Origin: JBGCEZ01 sp045106735
Lineage (GTDB): Bacteria > Planctomycetota > Phycisphaerae > Phycisphaerales > SM1A02
Assembly: GCA_045106735.1 (NCBI GenBank)
Contig: JBGCEZ010000072.1
Location: 1-61,593, forward strand
Direction of reading: 5' to 3'
Length of the DNA: 61,593 nt
Shown here piece by piece: positions 25,761 to 33,977 of the stretch. The notes below the pieces were generated by a model, which was not told the origin of the DNA, searched no databases, and saw nothing but the letters and a program-made list of their open reading frames with translations. Position 1 is the first letter of the stretch; each line of letters opens with the position of its first letter. The position numbers and the translations under genes were made by a program.

Positions 25761-26725
25761 GCCCCCCCCGGCGAGGCGGTGAAGCGGCGGCGCACCGACT
25801 CACCGGCCAGGTTCATGGCCACCAGGGTGATGGCCACAAGCGCGCACGGGAACACCAACAGCCACCACCGCGTGCGGACGGGATTGACTTCGGCCACGCC
25901 ATCGGCGGCCAGCGCGCCCCAACTGGTGATCGGTTCGCGCACGCCGAGCCCAAGGAAACTGAGAAATGACTCACTGAGCATGGCCGCGGGCACGGTCAAC
26001 GCCGCGTACACAATGATCGGCCCGAGAAGGTTTGGCAGCAGGTGCCGCGTGAATCGACGGATCCGGCCCATGCCCATCGCGGTGCACGCTTCCATGAACG
26101 GTTGCTGCATCAGGCTGAGGGTCTGGCCGCGCACCACGCGGGCCATCGTCATCCACGAGACGAGTCCGATGGCGGCCACGAGTACGGCCAGCCGCAGCAG
26201 TGTTCGGGCGCGCGCGCCGAGCGCGTCCCCCGCGCCCACGATCAACGCGTCGGCCGCGAGACCGATGAGTACGACGAGCAGAATTGTCGGCAATCCCTGC
26301 AGGACGTCAACGGTTCGCATGAGCGCGCCGTCCACGCGCCGGCCGCCAGAACCCGCGGCCGCCCCCCAGACCGTTCCCAGCACGCCGGCCACCGCCGCCG
26401 CGCCAAGTCCAACCCCCAGGCTGACCGCACCGCCAATGATGCACCGGGCCAGCACATCCCGGCCGAGTCGGTCGGTCCCGAACCACACGCGTGGCCGCTG
26501 GCCGCGTTCGGCCGCAACCGCATCGACCGCGGCGCGTTCCACCGGCCGGTGCGGCGCCCACCAGGGCGGCAACAGCGCTTGGGCCACATCGTTGCGTTCG
26601 TATCGGGCGACGCCACTCTCGTCGGCGGCCAAGGCCCACGGCAAACCGCCGATTGCCATCCCCGCCACGAGCAGCAAGGCGACCACCGGAAGCCACGGGC
26701 GCCGGCGCGGGCGAGCGGTCGTCAT
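25757..26725 (-). CDS. Oligopeptide-type ABC transporter permease (OppC/DppC class)
   Basis: The product is 322 aa. An N-terminal helix (residues 11-34) and a short periplasmic segment lead to FGTDRLGRDVLARCIIGG, the OppC/DppC hallmark. Helices follow at about 99-124, 140-160, 176-197, 237-255 and 285-305. The cytoplasmic coupling motif is EACTAMGMGRIRRFTRHLLPN, an EAA loop. It would form the trans-membrane pore for peptides or nickel complexes. The paired OppB-type permease and the binding protein are missing from the window: the upstream gene is a helical protein and the downstream gene is the ATPase. It overlaps both neighbours by 4 bp. Confidence 0.9.
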   Translation of the reverse strand: MTTARPRRRPWLPVVALLLVAGMAIGGLPWALAADESGVARYERNDVAQALLPPWWAPHRPVERAAVDAVAAERGQRPRVWFGTDRLGRDVLARCIIGGAVSLGVGLGAAAVAGVLGTVWGAAAGSGGRRVDGALMRTVDVLQGLPTILLVVLIGLAADALIVGAGDALGARARTLLRLAVLVAAIGLVSWMTMARVVRGQTLSLMQQPFMEACTAMGMGRIRRFTRHLLPNLLGPIIVYAALTVPAAMLSESFLSFLGLGVREPITSWGALAADGVAEVNPVRTRWWLLVFPCALVAITLVAMNLAGESVRRRFTASPGGA

Positions 26726-27606
26726 CCCCCAGGGGAGCCGGAGGCACGGGGGGCGGGCGAGGCGATCGTGGGCGCGGTCCCGGAACTGGAGCCCGGTCCA
26801 GGGCCAGCGCCCGAATCCGAGTGCGCGCCGGAGCCGGCTGCATCCTGAGCCGGCGTGGCCTTGTCGATGAGATCCCGCACGAGACGATCGACGCGTTCGT
26901 CGACGGTCAGCAAGTCGTCGGACAAGGCCGCCTCAAGTTCCACGAGCTGCCGCTTCAGGGCATCGGCTTCGGCCCGGCGGGCTCGGTAGAGGAATGCTTC
27001 TTGAAGCAGGAGCACCGGACGCAGGCGCGTGGCCAAGGCGTCGATCGCTTCGGGGCTGTCGCCGCGGGCCACCGCGGTCTGAAGCTGGGCCGAGAGCTCG
27101 GCCACGACCTTGCGGTTGCGGAGTTCGACCAGCTTGAGGTTGTAGGCGTTTGGGTCTTCGCGCATCAGACGCGCGAGCGATCGAAGCCGCGGGCTGCTGC
27201 GCAGGCCATCGAGGAACTTCTGTTCGCTGAGCAGGCGAAGATCGCGCAGGGCTTGGGCCTGGTTCGGGTCGATCGCCTCAGCCACGGTCAGGCAACGATC
27301 GATCTCTTCTTCCGTCAGCGGTCCGAATCGGACGGCGGCGAATTCGGCCCGCGGACCGTTGCTGGCTGCGGTTGACGGCGGCGCCGGAGCCTGGCCGCCC
27401 GCCGACGGCAGTGGCTGGCCAGATGATGGATCACCCGCTGCCGGGTCGGTGGCCGGGTTGGTGGCCGGGTTGGCGTTGGCGGTCGCCGCGGAACGAAGCG
27501 ACGTCGCCGGCGACTCGTTCGACTCGAGCGTTCCGGAACGCACGGCCACCCACGTGACCAGCGACGCGGCAACGGCAACGAGGCATCGATCGATGGTTCG
27601 CGACAT
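26722..27606 (-). CDS. Anchored helical protein between anti-sigma and ABC genes
   Basis: The product is 294 aa from the ATG at 27606. A longer start at 27726 would overlap the upstream stop as ATGA and add 40 residues, so the start is uncertain. A hydrophobic segment (CLVAVAASLVTWVAV) suggests a signal anchor. An Ala/Pro/Asn-rich linker with direct repeats (NPATNPATDPA) follows, then about 150 residues of charged helix: LTEEEIDRCLTVAEAI, FLDGLRSSPRLRSLARLM and LRPVLLLQEAFLYRARRAEADALKRQLVELEAAL. The size, helical make-up and place next to a sigma/anti-sigma pair recall periplasmic Spy/CpxP-type stress proteins, but no LTxxQ motif is seen; this is only an analogy. It overlaps the permease start by 4 bp. 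Confidence 0.7.
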   Translation of the reverse strand: MSRTIDRCLVAVAASLVTWVAVRSGTLESNESPATSLRSAATANANPATNPATDPAAGDPSSGQPLPSAGGQAPAPPSTAASNGPRAEFAAVRFGPLTEEEIDRCLTVAEAIDPNQAQALRDLRLLSEQKFLDGLRSSPRLRSLARLMREDPNAYNLKLVELRNRKVVAELSAQLQTAVARGDSPEAIDALATRLRPVLLLQEAFLYRARRAEADALKRQLVELEAALSDDLLTVDERVDRLVRDLIDKATPAQDAAGSGAHSDSGAGPGPGSSSGTAPTIASPAPRASGSPGG

Positions 27607-27722
27607 GGAGGGCCCCGAGGAGGCGGCGGGGAAAGCGTGGGCGGCGCGGAGGCTGGCTTCAGTGTCCGGCGTTGGCGAACGCCGGCGAGCAAGCCGAGCG
27701 GCGGGCAAGCCGAGCGGCCCGA

Positions 27723-28478
27723 TCATTCCATCGAAAAGGAGAACGCATCCGGCATCGCCTCAGTCAATTCGGCGGTGACGCCGTCGAGTGAGTCGAGCTT
27801 GAGGGCGGCGGTCACCGAACGGCGGTAGTCATCCCGCGCTTCATCGACGATCGACCGCGGATCGCGCTCGCCAAAGAGCGACGCGTCCAAGTCAAAGGAG
27901 ACGAGCGCGGCCGACGCACCGGGCCGGCTGGTCGCCGGCGTTTCAACCGCCTCCGGCGTCCCGGGAACCTCGGTGTTCGGGTCGATCATGACGATGTCGG
28001 TCTCACCGGGCGACGAACCCGAGCCATTGAAGCCCATGGCCGTCCAGATGCCGGCGAAGGTGACGACGCCAAAGGCCGCGGCCATCGCCAATCGTCCGAA
28101 CCACAGGCCGGAGCCTCCGCGGCGGGAACCGTCGCCTTCGGCCCGCCGCATGGACGGCGTGGCCGAGGGGAATGCCAGCGTACGGCCCGGCAGGTCGCCG
28201 ACCGAGGCGGCATGGACCGCGTCCTCCAGATCCGCCGGAATGACGTGGGAAGGCACGAGTTCGGCGTCGAGCCGGACCGCGAGCCGCTCGTCGGCCAAGG
28301 CTTCCGCGCGGGCCACGAGGGCCGACGCGGCAATCCGAGACTCGAGACCGGGACGGGCCGGGATGGCCGTGAATGCCCGATCGAGAGCCGCCGCGAGGGC
28401 CGGATCCGCCGGCGGCAGGTGGCCGCCAGATGGCTGATCCGGACGATCACCGGGGGTGGATGGAGGGAAAGCGTTCAT
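27723..28478 (-). CDS. Probable anti-sigma factor, single membrane helix
   Basis: The product is 251 aa. The N-terminal 120 residues are soluble and helical (PALAAALDRAFTAIPARPGLESRIAAS...ALADERLAVRLDAEL), followed by a basic stretch (SMRRAEGDGSRRGG) and one membrane helix at about 126-148. The C-terminal 100 residues would be periplasmic and end in FSFSME. The order soluble-helix-periplasmic domain, the basic residues before the helix (N-in topology) and the position downstream of an ECF sigma gene all fit an anti-sigma factor. No zinc-binding HxxxCxxC motif is present, so it is not of the ZAS type. Binding to the neighbouring sigma is inferred. Confidence 0.7.
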   Translation of the reverse strand: MNAFPPSTPGDRPDQPSGGHLPPADPALAAALDRAFTAIPARPGLESRIAASALVARAEALADERLAVRLDAELVPSHVIPADLEDAVHAASVGDLPGRTLAFPSATPSMRRAEGDGSRRGGSGLWFGRLAMAAAFGVVTFAGIWTAMGFNGSGSSPGETDIVMIDPNTEVPGTPEAVETPATSRPGASAALVSFDLDASLFGERDPRSIVDEARDDYRRSVTAALKLDSLDGVTAELTEAMPDAFSFSME

Positions 28479-28807
28479 GCAGGGATCCGAGGAGCACTGG
28501 TGGCCGGGAGCGAAGAGCGGACCGGCTCAGGGGTCCAACGTGCGGCCCGGCCATCGATTGCACGACGACCGGCAGGAGTTCGGCGAAGCGCGGCCGCGGC
28601 CGAGGATCTCGGACCCAGTGTGGCCCCGCCGCGGTCCGGGAACCGTTCGGGGGCCGATCGGAGGCCGAAAGAAAGTCGGCCGAAAGCGACCCTGAGGCCG
28701 TGCGGAGGCGGTTCTTGCCGGGGGTCGCCTGCACCTGGAAGGCGGGCGAGTTGGCCACGAGCCGAGCACCGGCGAGAGCAGGATTCCGTTGATCCGGCGG
28801 GCGATCC
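28479..28807. other. 329-bp gap between ECF sigma and anti-sigma genes
   Basis: No gene or repeat is seen. The spacing is unusually wide for a sigma/anti-sigma pair, so an internal promoter for the anti-sigma gene is possible; none could be picked out by eye. Confidence 0.5.
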
Positions 28808-29536
28808 TCAGCGGCCGGCCGGCCCCCCGCTGGCCGTGCCCCCGTCGTCGTCCGCCGTGTCCGCCTCGTCCGCCCCGGGTTCGAACCGCGGCCCAAGATC
28901 GTCGCGCAACTTGCGAAGGGCACGATGGTGCCGAGCGAGCACGGTGCCCAGGGGCTGGTCCAGGATTTCTGCGATGCGCTTGAAGCTCAATCCGGCCGCG
29001 TGGCGGAGCTGCAGCACCCGCTGGTCTGGCTCAGAGAGTCCTTGCACGGCCCCGCGGAGCGTCAGGACATCGTCCGGCTCGTCGACCGATGCGTCTGCTG
29101 CCCCGGCCATCGCCGCGAGGGCCGAGTCCTCGACCGGGACCGCGTGTCGTTTTCGCCGCCGCATTTCGTCCCGCAATCGGTTCATGGCGATGCGGAACAG
29201 CCAGGCTTCGAAGCGGCCCTGCTCGGTGTAGTCGCCGATTTTCGCGACCACGGTGCAGAACGCGGATTGGGTGAGCTCTTCGGCCGTGTCGGGATCACCG
29301 CACTGGGCGTACAGCAGGCCAAAGACCCGCCGGCTGTAGGTGTCGATGATCCATCGCCACGCGGATTCGTCGCCGGTGGCGGCCCGGGAAAGGGCATCCT
29401 GGAGCCGTTCATCGGCGCGGGCGGCATCGTCGGCCTCGGCCGCGGCCAGGTCGATTTCATCCGCCGGCGGCGCAGCATCGCTGGCCGGCGGCGAGCCGGG
29501 CGACGGGGCCGGGGATTGATCGGGAACGGGTGACAC
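28808..29536 (-). CDS. ECF RNA polymerase sigma factor
   Basis: The product is 242 aa from the GTG at 29536. The frame continues upstream through a tandem repeat, which argues against a longer start; no strong ribosome site marks the GTG. After an Ala/Pro/Asp-rich 60-residue lead, region 2 reads WIIDTYSRRVFGLLYAQCGDPDTAEELTQSAF and continues to FEAWLFRIAMNRLRDEMRRRKRH. Region 4 is LRGAVQGLSEPDQRVLQLRHAAGLSFKRIAEILDQPLGTVLARHHRALRKL, a normal helix-turn-helix. It would direct polymerase to stress or envelope promoters and be held by the downstream membrane protein. The C-terminal tail is Asp/Gly rich. It is divergent from the cation exchanger gene. Confidence 0.9.
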   Translation of the reverse strand: MSPVPDQSPAPSPGSPPASDAAPPADEIDLAAAEADDAARADERLQDALSRAATGDESAWRWIIDTYSRRVFGLLYAQCGDPDTAEELTQSAFCTVVAKIGDYTEQGRFEAWLFRIAMNRLRDEMRRRKRHAVPVEDSALAAMAGAADASVDEPDDVLTLRGAVQGLSEPDQRVLQLRHAAGLSFKRIAEILDQPLGTVLARHHRALRKLRDDLGPRFEPGADEADTADDDGGTASGGPAGR

Positions 29537-29655
29537 GCGAGTTCCGGGGAGAAGAAACGGGCAATGCGGGGCGATGCCCCCGGTGCGAGGACCGGTGCAG
29601 GGTATCGGCAGGAGTCCACGGGCACGATTCGGGCCGCGAGCCATCTCATGAGCCG

Positions 29656-29736
29656 GACCAGCAGCAGGACCAGCAGCAGGACCAGCAGCCGGCCCAACAG
29701 CCAACCCATGAGCCAACCCATGAGCCAACCCATGAG
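29656..29736. repeat. Two adjoining 12-bp tandem arrays
   Basis: Three copies of GACCAGCAGCAG (the last imperfect, 29656-29691) are followed after a short spacer by three perfect copies of CCAACCCATGAG (29701-29736). They lie in the 307-bp divergent gap between the sigma factor and the exchanger genes; otherwise that gap holds only the possible -10 element of the exchanger. Confidence 0.9.
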
Positions 29737-29828
29737 CCGGCCGGATCTCCTGCCCCATCGCGTCCCCCTGAACCGAACGCCGCGGGGACCGGATCGAATG
29801 CGTCCGTCCCGCCGGGTTCCGCTCCTTC

Positions 29829-29834
29829 TACAAT
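29829..29834 (+). promoter_or_regulatory. Possible -10 element of exchanger gene, leaderless transcript
   Basis: TACAAT (5 of 6 matches to TATAAT) ends 9 bp before the ATG at 29844. If functional, transcription would start at or next to the ATG, giving a leaderless mRNA; no ribosome site lies between them. No good -35 box is seen. Confidence 0.35.
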
Positions 29835-29843
29835 CCGCCCCCC

Positions 29844-30869
29844 ATGCTTCAATCCGCCATTGAACTCGCCGAACGGATGCCGCCCCTGACCTTCTTGGCC
29901 GGGGTGGTGTGCTTGCTGCTCGGTGGCCACTGGCTGGTCGAGGGGTCCGTCTCGATCGCCCGCCGACTGGGCATGTCGACGCTGCTCATCGGCCTGACGA
30001 TCGTCGCCTGCGGCACCAGCGCCCCCGAACTGTTCTTCAACGTGTCGGCCGCGCTGTCCGGGTCGGGCGACCTGAGCTTCGGCAATGTGGTGGGATCCAA
30101 CATCGCGAACATCGGCTTGGTGCTCGGGGTGGCGGCGTTCCTCACGCCGCTGGCCGTGCACGGATCGGTGATTCGGCGCGACCTCCCGCTGCTGCTCGTC
30201 GCCTCCGTCGCCATGCTGGTCCTGGCCCTCCTCGGCTTCACCCGCATCGCGACCGAGGACGGATCTGGCGCGGCGGGCTACACGCGGATCGATGGCCTGA
30301 TCATGTTCGCCGGGTTCCTGGGCGTGATCGCGCTCTGGGCCTGGAGTGCGATCCGCGGCCGGGCCGAAGTCCCGGTCGACGTCGACGAAGCCGCCCCGCG
30401 ACCAATCGCCATGGCCGCGGGCTTGTTCTTCTTGGGCCTGACCGGGCTGGTGGCTGGCGGACGGCTGGCCGAAATCGGGGCGGTCGGGATCGCCGAATCG
30501 CTGAACCTCAGTCCGGCCCTGATCGGGCTGACGATTGTGGCGATCGCCACGAGCCTGCCCGAAGTGGTCACCGCGGTCATCGCCGCCCGCAAGGGACACG
30601 CCGACCTGGCCGTCGGAAACGTCGTCGGGTCCAACCTCTTCAACATTCTGTTCGTGCTGGGCGCAACCGCCACCGTCGGCGACGTCCCCCTGCCCGGCGG
30701 CCGCGGGTGGATCGACCTGGGCGTCATGCTCGGCATGACGGTGCTGCTCATTGCGTTCGCCATGAGCAATGGCCGACAGGTCCTGCGATGGCAGAGCTTC
30801 ACGCTTCTCGCCGCGTGGTTGGCGTTCATGGTCGGCAGCGTCGTCTACGAGATGACGGGCACCGGCTGA
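29844..30869 (+). CDS. Calcium/sodium (cation) antiporter, CaCA family
   Basis: The product is 341 aa, similar to E. coli YrbG in length and plan. It has about ten membrane helices in two inverted halves. The two alpha repeats are clear: GTSAPELFFNVSAAL...FGNVVGSNIANIGLVLG in the first half and ATSLPEVVTAVIAA...VGNVVGSNLFNILFVLG in the second. Each holds the acidic residue (Glu in APEL and LPEV) and the GNxxGSNxxN motif that form the ion sites. It exchanges Ca2+ (or another cation) for Na+ or H+ across the inner membrane. A cytoplasmic loop with acidic residues (VPVDVDEAAP) joins the halves. It converges with dnaB across 35 bp. Confidence 0.95.
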   Translation: MLQSAIELAERMPPLTFLAGVVCLLLGGHWLVEGSVSIARRLGMSTLLIGLTIVACGTSAPELFFNVSAALSGSGDLSFGNVVGSNIANIGLVLGVAAFLTPLAVHGSVIRRDLPLLLVASVAMLVLALLGFTRIATEDGSGAAGYTRIDGLIMFAGFLGVIALWAWSAIRGRAEVPVDVDEAAPRPIAMAAGLFFLGLTGLVAGGRLAEIGAVGIAESLNLSPALIGLTIVAIATSLPEVVTAVIAARKGHADLAVGNVVGSNLFNILFVLGATATVGDVPLPGGRGWIDLGVMLGMTVLLIAFAMSNGRQVLRWQSFTLLAAWLAFMVGSVVYEMTGTG

Positions 30870-30904
30870 GGCGCCCGTCCGGAGCCGAATCGCCCGCAAC
30901 GCGA

Positions 30905-32608
30905 TCAGAGCGGAATGCCGTCCACCGAACCGCGGTCGGGCTCGCCGCCGTCGCGGAAGTCGCTGACGGGACCGGACGCGGTCTTGGCGCTGAAGGCCGT
31001 GCGCGGCGCGAAGCCGGCGGAAACCGGTTCGGATTCGACCTCGGCGGCAGGCGCCGGCGCGTATCCCCCGCCGCGCGGCGGCGCCGGTTCGGCGTATCCG
31101 CCGGCCGGAGCCCCCGAGTGCCCGCTTGAATGCCCGCCCGAGTGGTACTCGTCCGGAGCGGCCAGACCCGACCAGCTCGAAAAGCGAGTCGTGGCGCCAG
31201 ACCAGGTGAGCTTCACCACACCGGTCGGACCGTTTCGCTGCTTGGCGATGATCAACTCGGCCAGACCGACCTTGTCCTCGTTGTGCAACTTCCAGTCCGG
31301 GTCGGCCTGGTGGTAGTACTCCTCGCGGTGGAGCATGGCCACGACGTCGGCGTCCTGCTCGATCGAACCCGACTCGCGCAGGTCGCTCATGCGCGGCCGG
31401 TGGCCCTCTCGCTGTTCGGCCGCACGGTTGAGCTGACTCAGGCAGATGACCGGCACGTTCAGTTCACGGGCCATGGCCTTGACGCCACGGCTGATCTCGC
31501 CGATCTCGTTCTGGCGGGACTCGGCCCGCCGGCCGCTGGACATGAGCTGCAGGTAGTCGATCACGAAGCACTGGACGTCGTGCTTGCTCTTCAGCCGGCG
31601 CGCCTTGGCCCGCATCTGCATCAATGACAAACCCGGGGTGTCGTCGATGAACAGCGGCGACTCGTACAACTCTTCGCACGCGCGGTTCAGGCGATCCCAT
31701 TCTTCCGGACCGAGCATGCCGCGGCGAATCTTCTGGCTGTCGACGCCGGAACGTGAGCTGAGCAAGCGCTGGACGAGCGCGTGCTTGCTCATTTCCAGAC
31801 TGAACACGCCCACGCCATGGCCCAGCAATGCCATCTGCTCGGCGACGTTCAGCGCGAATGCGGTTTTGCCCATCGACGGACGGGCGGCCAGGATGATCAT
31901 TTCCCCCCGCTGCAGGCCGTGGGTCATTTCATCGAGGTCGTGGTATCCCGAGGGCACTCCGGTCACGAGTCGGCCGGTGGCCTCCTCGATCGACTGGACG
32001 ACTTCGACCACGATGTCTTGGATTGCCTCGGCCTGGGTCTGTTCCTGCTGCGAGGCGATGCGGTAAATCTTCTGCTCGGCCTGCTCGAGCACGTCCCGGG
32101 AAGCCTCGCCTCCGGCGCCGCAGAAGTGCGCGTCGTGGAGGATCTCACCGGCCGTATCGATCAGCCGGCGGAGCGTGGACTTCTCGGCCACGATTCGGGC
32201 GTACCGGGCGGCATTGGCCGCACTCGGGACGGACTGGGCCAGTTCGACGAGGTATTCAACCCCGCCGACGAGGTCGAGCACGCCGCGATCGGCGAGGACC
32301 TGATTGAGCTGCACGATGTCCAGAGCATTGTGCCGGTCGTAGAGCTCGACCATCACGTCGTAGATGCGGCCGTTGCCTTCACTGAAGAACGCGGTCCCGT
32401 CCTTCAGGATCTGAATCACATCGCCCGTGACCCGCGGATCGAAGAGCATCGATCCAAGCACGCTCATCTCGGCTTCGTAGGCGTGCGGCGGCAACTGGTC
32501 GTGCAGCCGGGCAAGATCACGCGGATCATGCCGCCGTTCTTCGGCGTTGCCCCGTCCCTTGCGGCTGCCTCCGCCGCCGTCGCTTCCGTGCGAACCTTCG
32601 TCGATCAT
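30905..32608 (-). CDS. dnaB: Replicative DNA helicase DnaB
   Basis: The product is 567 aa from the ATG at 32608 (a 12-residue longer frame exists). N-terminal domain: LPPHAYEAEMSVLGSMLFDP (the usual PxxxEAExxVLG start), then YDVMVELYDRHNALDIVQLNQVL. RecA-like helicase domain: LQRGEMIILAARPSMGKTAFALN (Walker A), GVFSLEMSKHALVQRLL, VIDYLQLM (Walker B), VICLSQLNRAAEQR, and SGSIEQDADVVAMLHREEYY. It unwinds DNA at the fork. Odd points are a Gly/Ser-rich N-terminal lead of about 35 residues and a C-terminal extension of about 100 residues (GHSSGHSGAPAGGYAEPAPPRGGGY) beyond the E. coli length. No intein is present. Confidence 0.97.
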   Translation of the reverse strand: MIDEGSHGSDGGGGSRKGRGNAEERRHDPRDLARLHDQLPPHAYEAEMSVLGSMLFDPRVTGDVIQILKDGTAFFSEGNGRIYDVMVELYDRHNALDIVQLNQVLADRGVLDLVGGVEYLVELAQSVPSAANAARYARIVAEKSTLRRLIDTAGEILHDAHFCGAGGEASRDVLEQAEQKIYRIASQQEQTQAEAIQDIVVEVVQSIEEATGRLVTGVPSGYHDLDEMTHGLQRGEMIILAARPSMGKTAFALNVAEQMALLGHGVGVFSLEMSKHALVQRLLSSRSGVDSQKIRRGMLGPEEWDRLNRACEELYESPLFIDDTPGLSLMQMRAKARRLKSKHDVQCFVIDYLQLMSSGRRAESRQNEIGEISRGVKAMARELNVPVICLSQLNRAAEQREGHRPRMSDLRESGSIEQDADVVAMLHREEYYHQADPDWKLHNEDKVGLAELIIAKQRNGPTGVVKLTWSGATTRFSSWSGLAAPDEYHSGGHSSGHSGAPAGGYAEPAPPRGGGYAPAPAAEVESEPVSAGFAPRTAFSAKTASGPVSDFRDGGEPDRGSVDGIPL

Positions 32609-32979
32609 GGAGACGAGTATCGGACGTCCGGACGTCGCGCACACGATCTCCTGACCTTCGGCACAGGGTCATCCACCGCCGGCGGACAGGCGCCTGTCAG
32701 TGGGACATGACCGGTTCGGACGAACCAATCGCTTCGGCCTGCGCCGGACCGCTGTGGAACATCATGCTGGTGCCGTGGAACACAAGCCGAGGCCGGAGGA
32801 GGGGCCGCGGCCGGGGCTGGCACACCGCGGCCGTCGACGCCGCCCACGCCGCCGCTCGCGTCGCCGCCACCATCGATCGCCAGGCCGGGCCAAGAGAAAA
32901 CGCCCGATACCGCACTCGGCACCGGGCGTCAGCATTCGCTTCATGCACTGCGACCAAATCCGAAAGCCAAACCGAGGCT
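32609..32979. other. 371-bp gap between HU gene and dnaB
   Basis: It holds the HU terminator (32894-32929) and, nearer 32609, the upstream region of dnaB. GATACT on the minus strand ends 9 nt before the dnaB ATG, a possible -10 box for a near-leaderless transcript. No gene is seen. Confidence 0.55.
32894..32929 (-). terminator. Rho-independent terminator of the HU gene
   Basis: Inverted repeat ACGCCCG (32900-32906) with CGGGCGT (32923-32929). The 16-nt inner part can pair further using G-T pairs. On the minus strand the stem is followed by TTTTCTC. It lies about 50 bp after the HU stop codon. Confidence 0.85.
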
Positions 32980-33489
32980 TCAGACGTTCGCCGGCTCGTG
33001 CACAATCGGCCGGGCCGCGGCATCCGGCTCGTGGGCCGCGGGGTGGACCGACGTCGTAATCTCCGGGGCAGGCGTGTGGCCGTTCGCCGAGGCACGGTCA
33101 CTTCCGTTGGCGACTGCACCGCCGTGATCGACTGCACCGCCGTGATCGACATCGCCAGGGCGACGGCGGGCACCGACGGACACTTCACCGCTGGCCAAAT
33201 CAACTTCGCCTTCGAGGGCAAGCTTCATCAGCCGGCCAACCTTGAACTTGACGGTCCGCTTGGCCGGGACCGGAACCTGTTCCAAGGTTTTTGGGTTCTG
33301 GGCGATGCGCGGCTTGCGATCGCGAACCTCAAAGACGCCGAAATCGCGGAACTCGAGCCGATTGCCCTCACTGAGTTCAATGATCACGTTGTCCAGAAAC
33401 GCTTGCACGACGCGCTTCACGTCGGCTCGTTTCTGGTCCGTGTCATCCGCGATCCGGTCGATCAGGTCTTTCTTGGTCGTCGTCGACAT
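32980..33489 (-). CDS. HU-family DNA-binding protein with low-complexity C-terminal tail
   Basis: The product is 169 aa from the ATG at 33489. Residues 1-92 are a full HU/IHF fold: MSTTTKKDLIDRIADDTDQKRADVKRVVQAFLDNVI, then LEFRDFGVFEVRDRKPRIAQNPKTLEQVPVPAKRTVKFKVG. The DNA-binding arm has GVFEVRDRKPRIAQNPKT in place of the usual GTFxVRxRxARxGRNPxT. The last 70 residues are an extension rich in His, Ala, Asp and Pro with a direct repeat (DHGGAVDHGGAV), unlike the Lys/Pro/Ala tails of other long HU proteins. It packages DNA; a role for the tail is unknown. A promoter, an inverted repeat and a terminator can be seen around it. Confidence 0.93.
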   Translation of the reverse strand: MSTTTKKDLIDRIADDTDQKRADVKRVVQAFLDNVIIELSEGNRLEFRDFGVFEVRDRKPRIAQNPKTLEQVPVPAKRTVKFKVGRLMKLALEGEVDLASGEVSVGARRRPGDVDHGGAVDHGGAVANGSDRASANGHTPAPEITTSVHPAAHEPDAAARPIVHEPANV

Positions 33490-33584
33490 GCGCCAGGATC
33501 CAACAGGCCGCACGGCATCCGAGGTCGCCGGACACCCGGCTTGGCACTCCTCATCCGCTCGCTCCGAGCATCGTCGCCCACGTT

Positions 33585-33599
33585 GATACCGATGGTATC
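33585..33599. promoter_or_regulatory. Palindrome GATACC-GAT-GGTATC in HU leader
   Basis: A perfect 6-bp inverted repeat with a 3-bp spacer, about 100 bp before the HU start codon and 60 bp inside the predicted transcript. It could be an operator half-site pair or an RNA hairpin. It is AT-richer than its surroundings. Confidence 0.5.
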
Positions 33600-33661
33600 T
33601 GCGGCGGCGGCGACTCGGCACCCTCTCTCCCCCGGGCATGCAAGCCCGGTGAATCCCAAGG

Positions 33662-33690
33662 ATTGTGAGAGCGTCCGACCGCTGCGTCAA
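33662..33690 (-). promoter_or_regulatory. Sigma-70-like promoter of HU gene
   Basis: On the minus strand TTGACG (33690-33685, 5 of 6 matches) is followed after exactly 17 bp by CACAAT (33667-33662, 4 of 6 matches). Transcription would begin near 33655, leaving a leader of about 165 nt. Confidence 0.6.
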
Positions 33691-33977
33691 GAGCCAGTTC
33701 CGATGTGGACATCCCGCCCCCCCGCCTGCGGCCCGCACACCGGGCTCATTTCCGGACTCGGGCCGACGGAATGATGCACATCCCGCGCCGATGCCGCCAC
33801 GCCGGATCGCCCACGCGGTGGGACTTTGCGGGATTCAGCCGGTTCGCGAGCCGCCGGCAATGCACTCCGCGTCCACGGCGTACGGCGACCGTGGCCAGCC
33901 CATGCCCAGCGCGCACAGTTCCGACAGCGCCAGCGCGCGCGTCGCCGGATGAACGCCGCCCCGTGCACCGCGCACGT

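Larger units (their letters stand above)
33490..33977. other. 488-bp gap upstream of HU gene
   Basis: It holds the HU promoter (33662-33690) and a leader of about 165 nt containing two inverted repeats: CCGGGC-ATGCAA-GCCCGG at 33632-33649 and the palindrome at 33585-33599. The rest (33700-33977), toward the lipoprotein gene's end, shows nothing recognisable. Confidence 0.6.

Noticed and set aside
29537..29758. Longer start of the ECF sigma gene through GLAHGLAHGLA
   Set aside because: The extension is just the translation of the intergenic tandem repeats and has no ribosome site.
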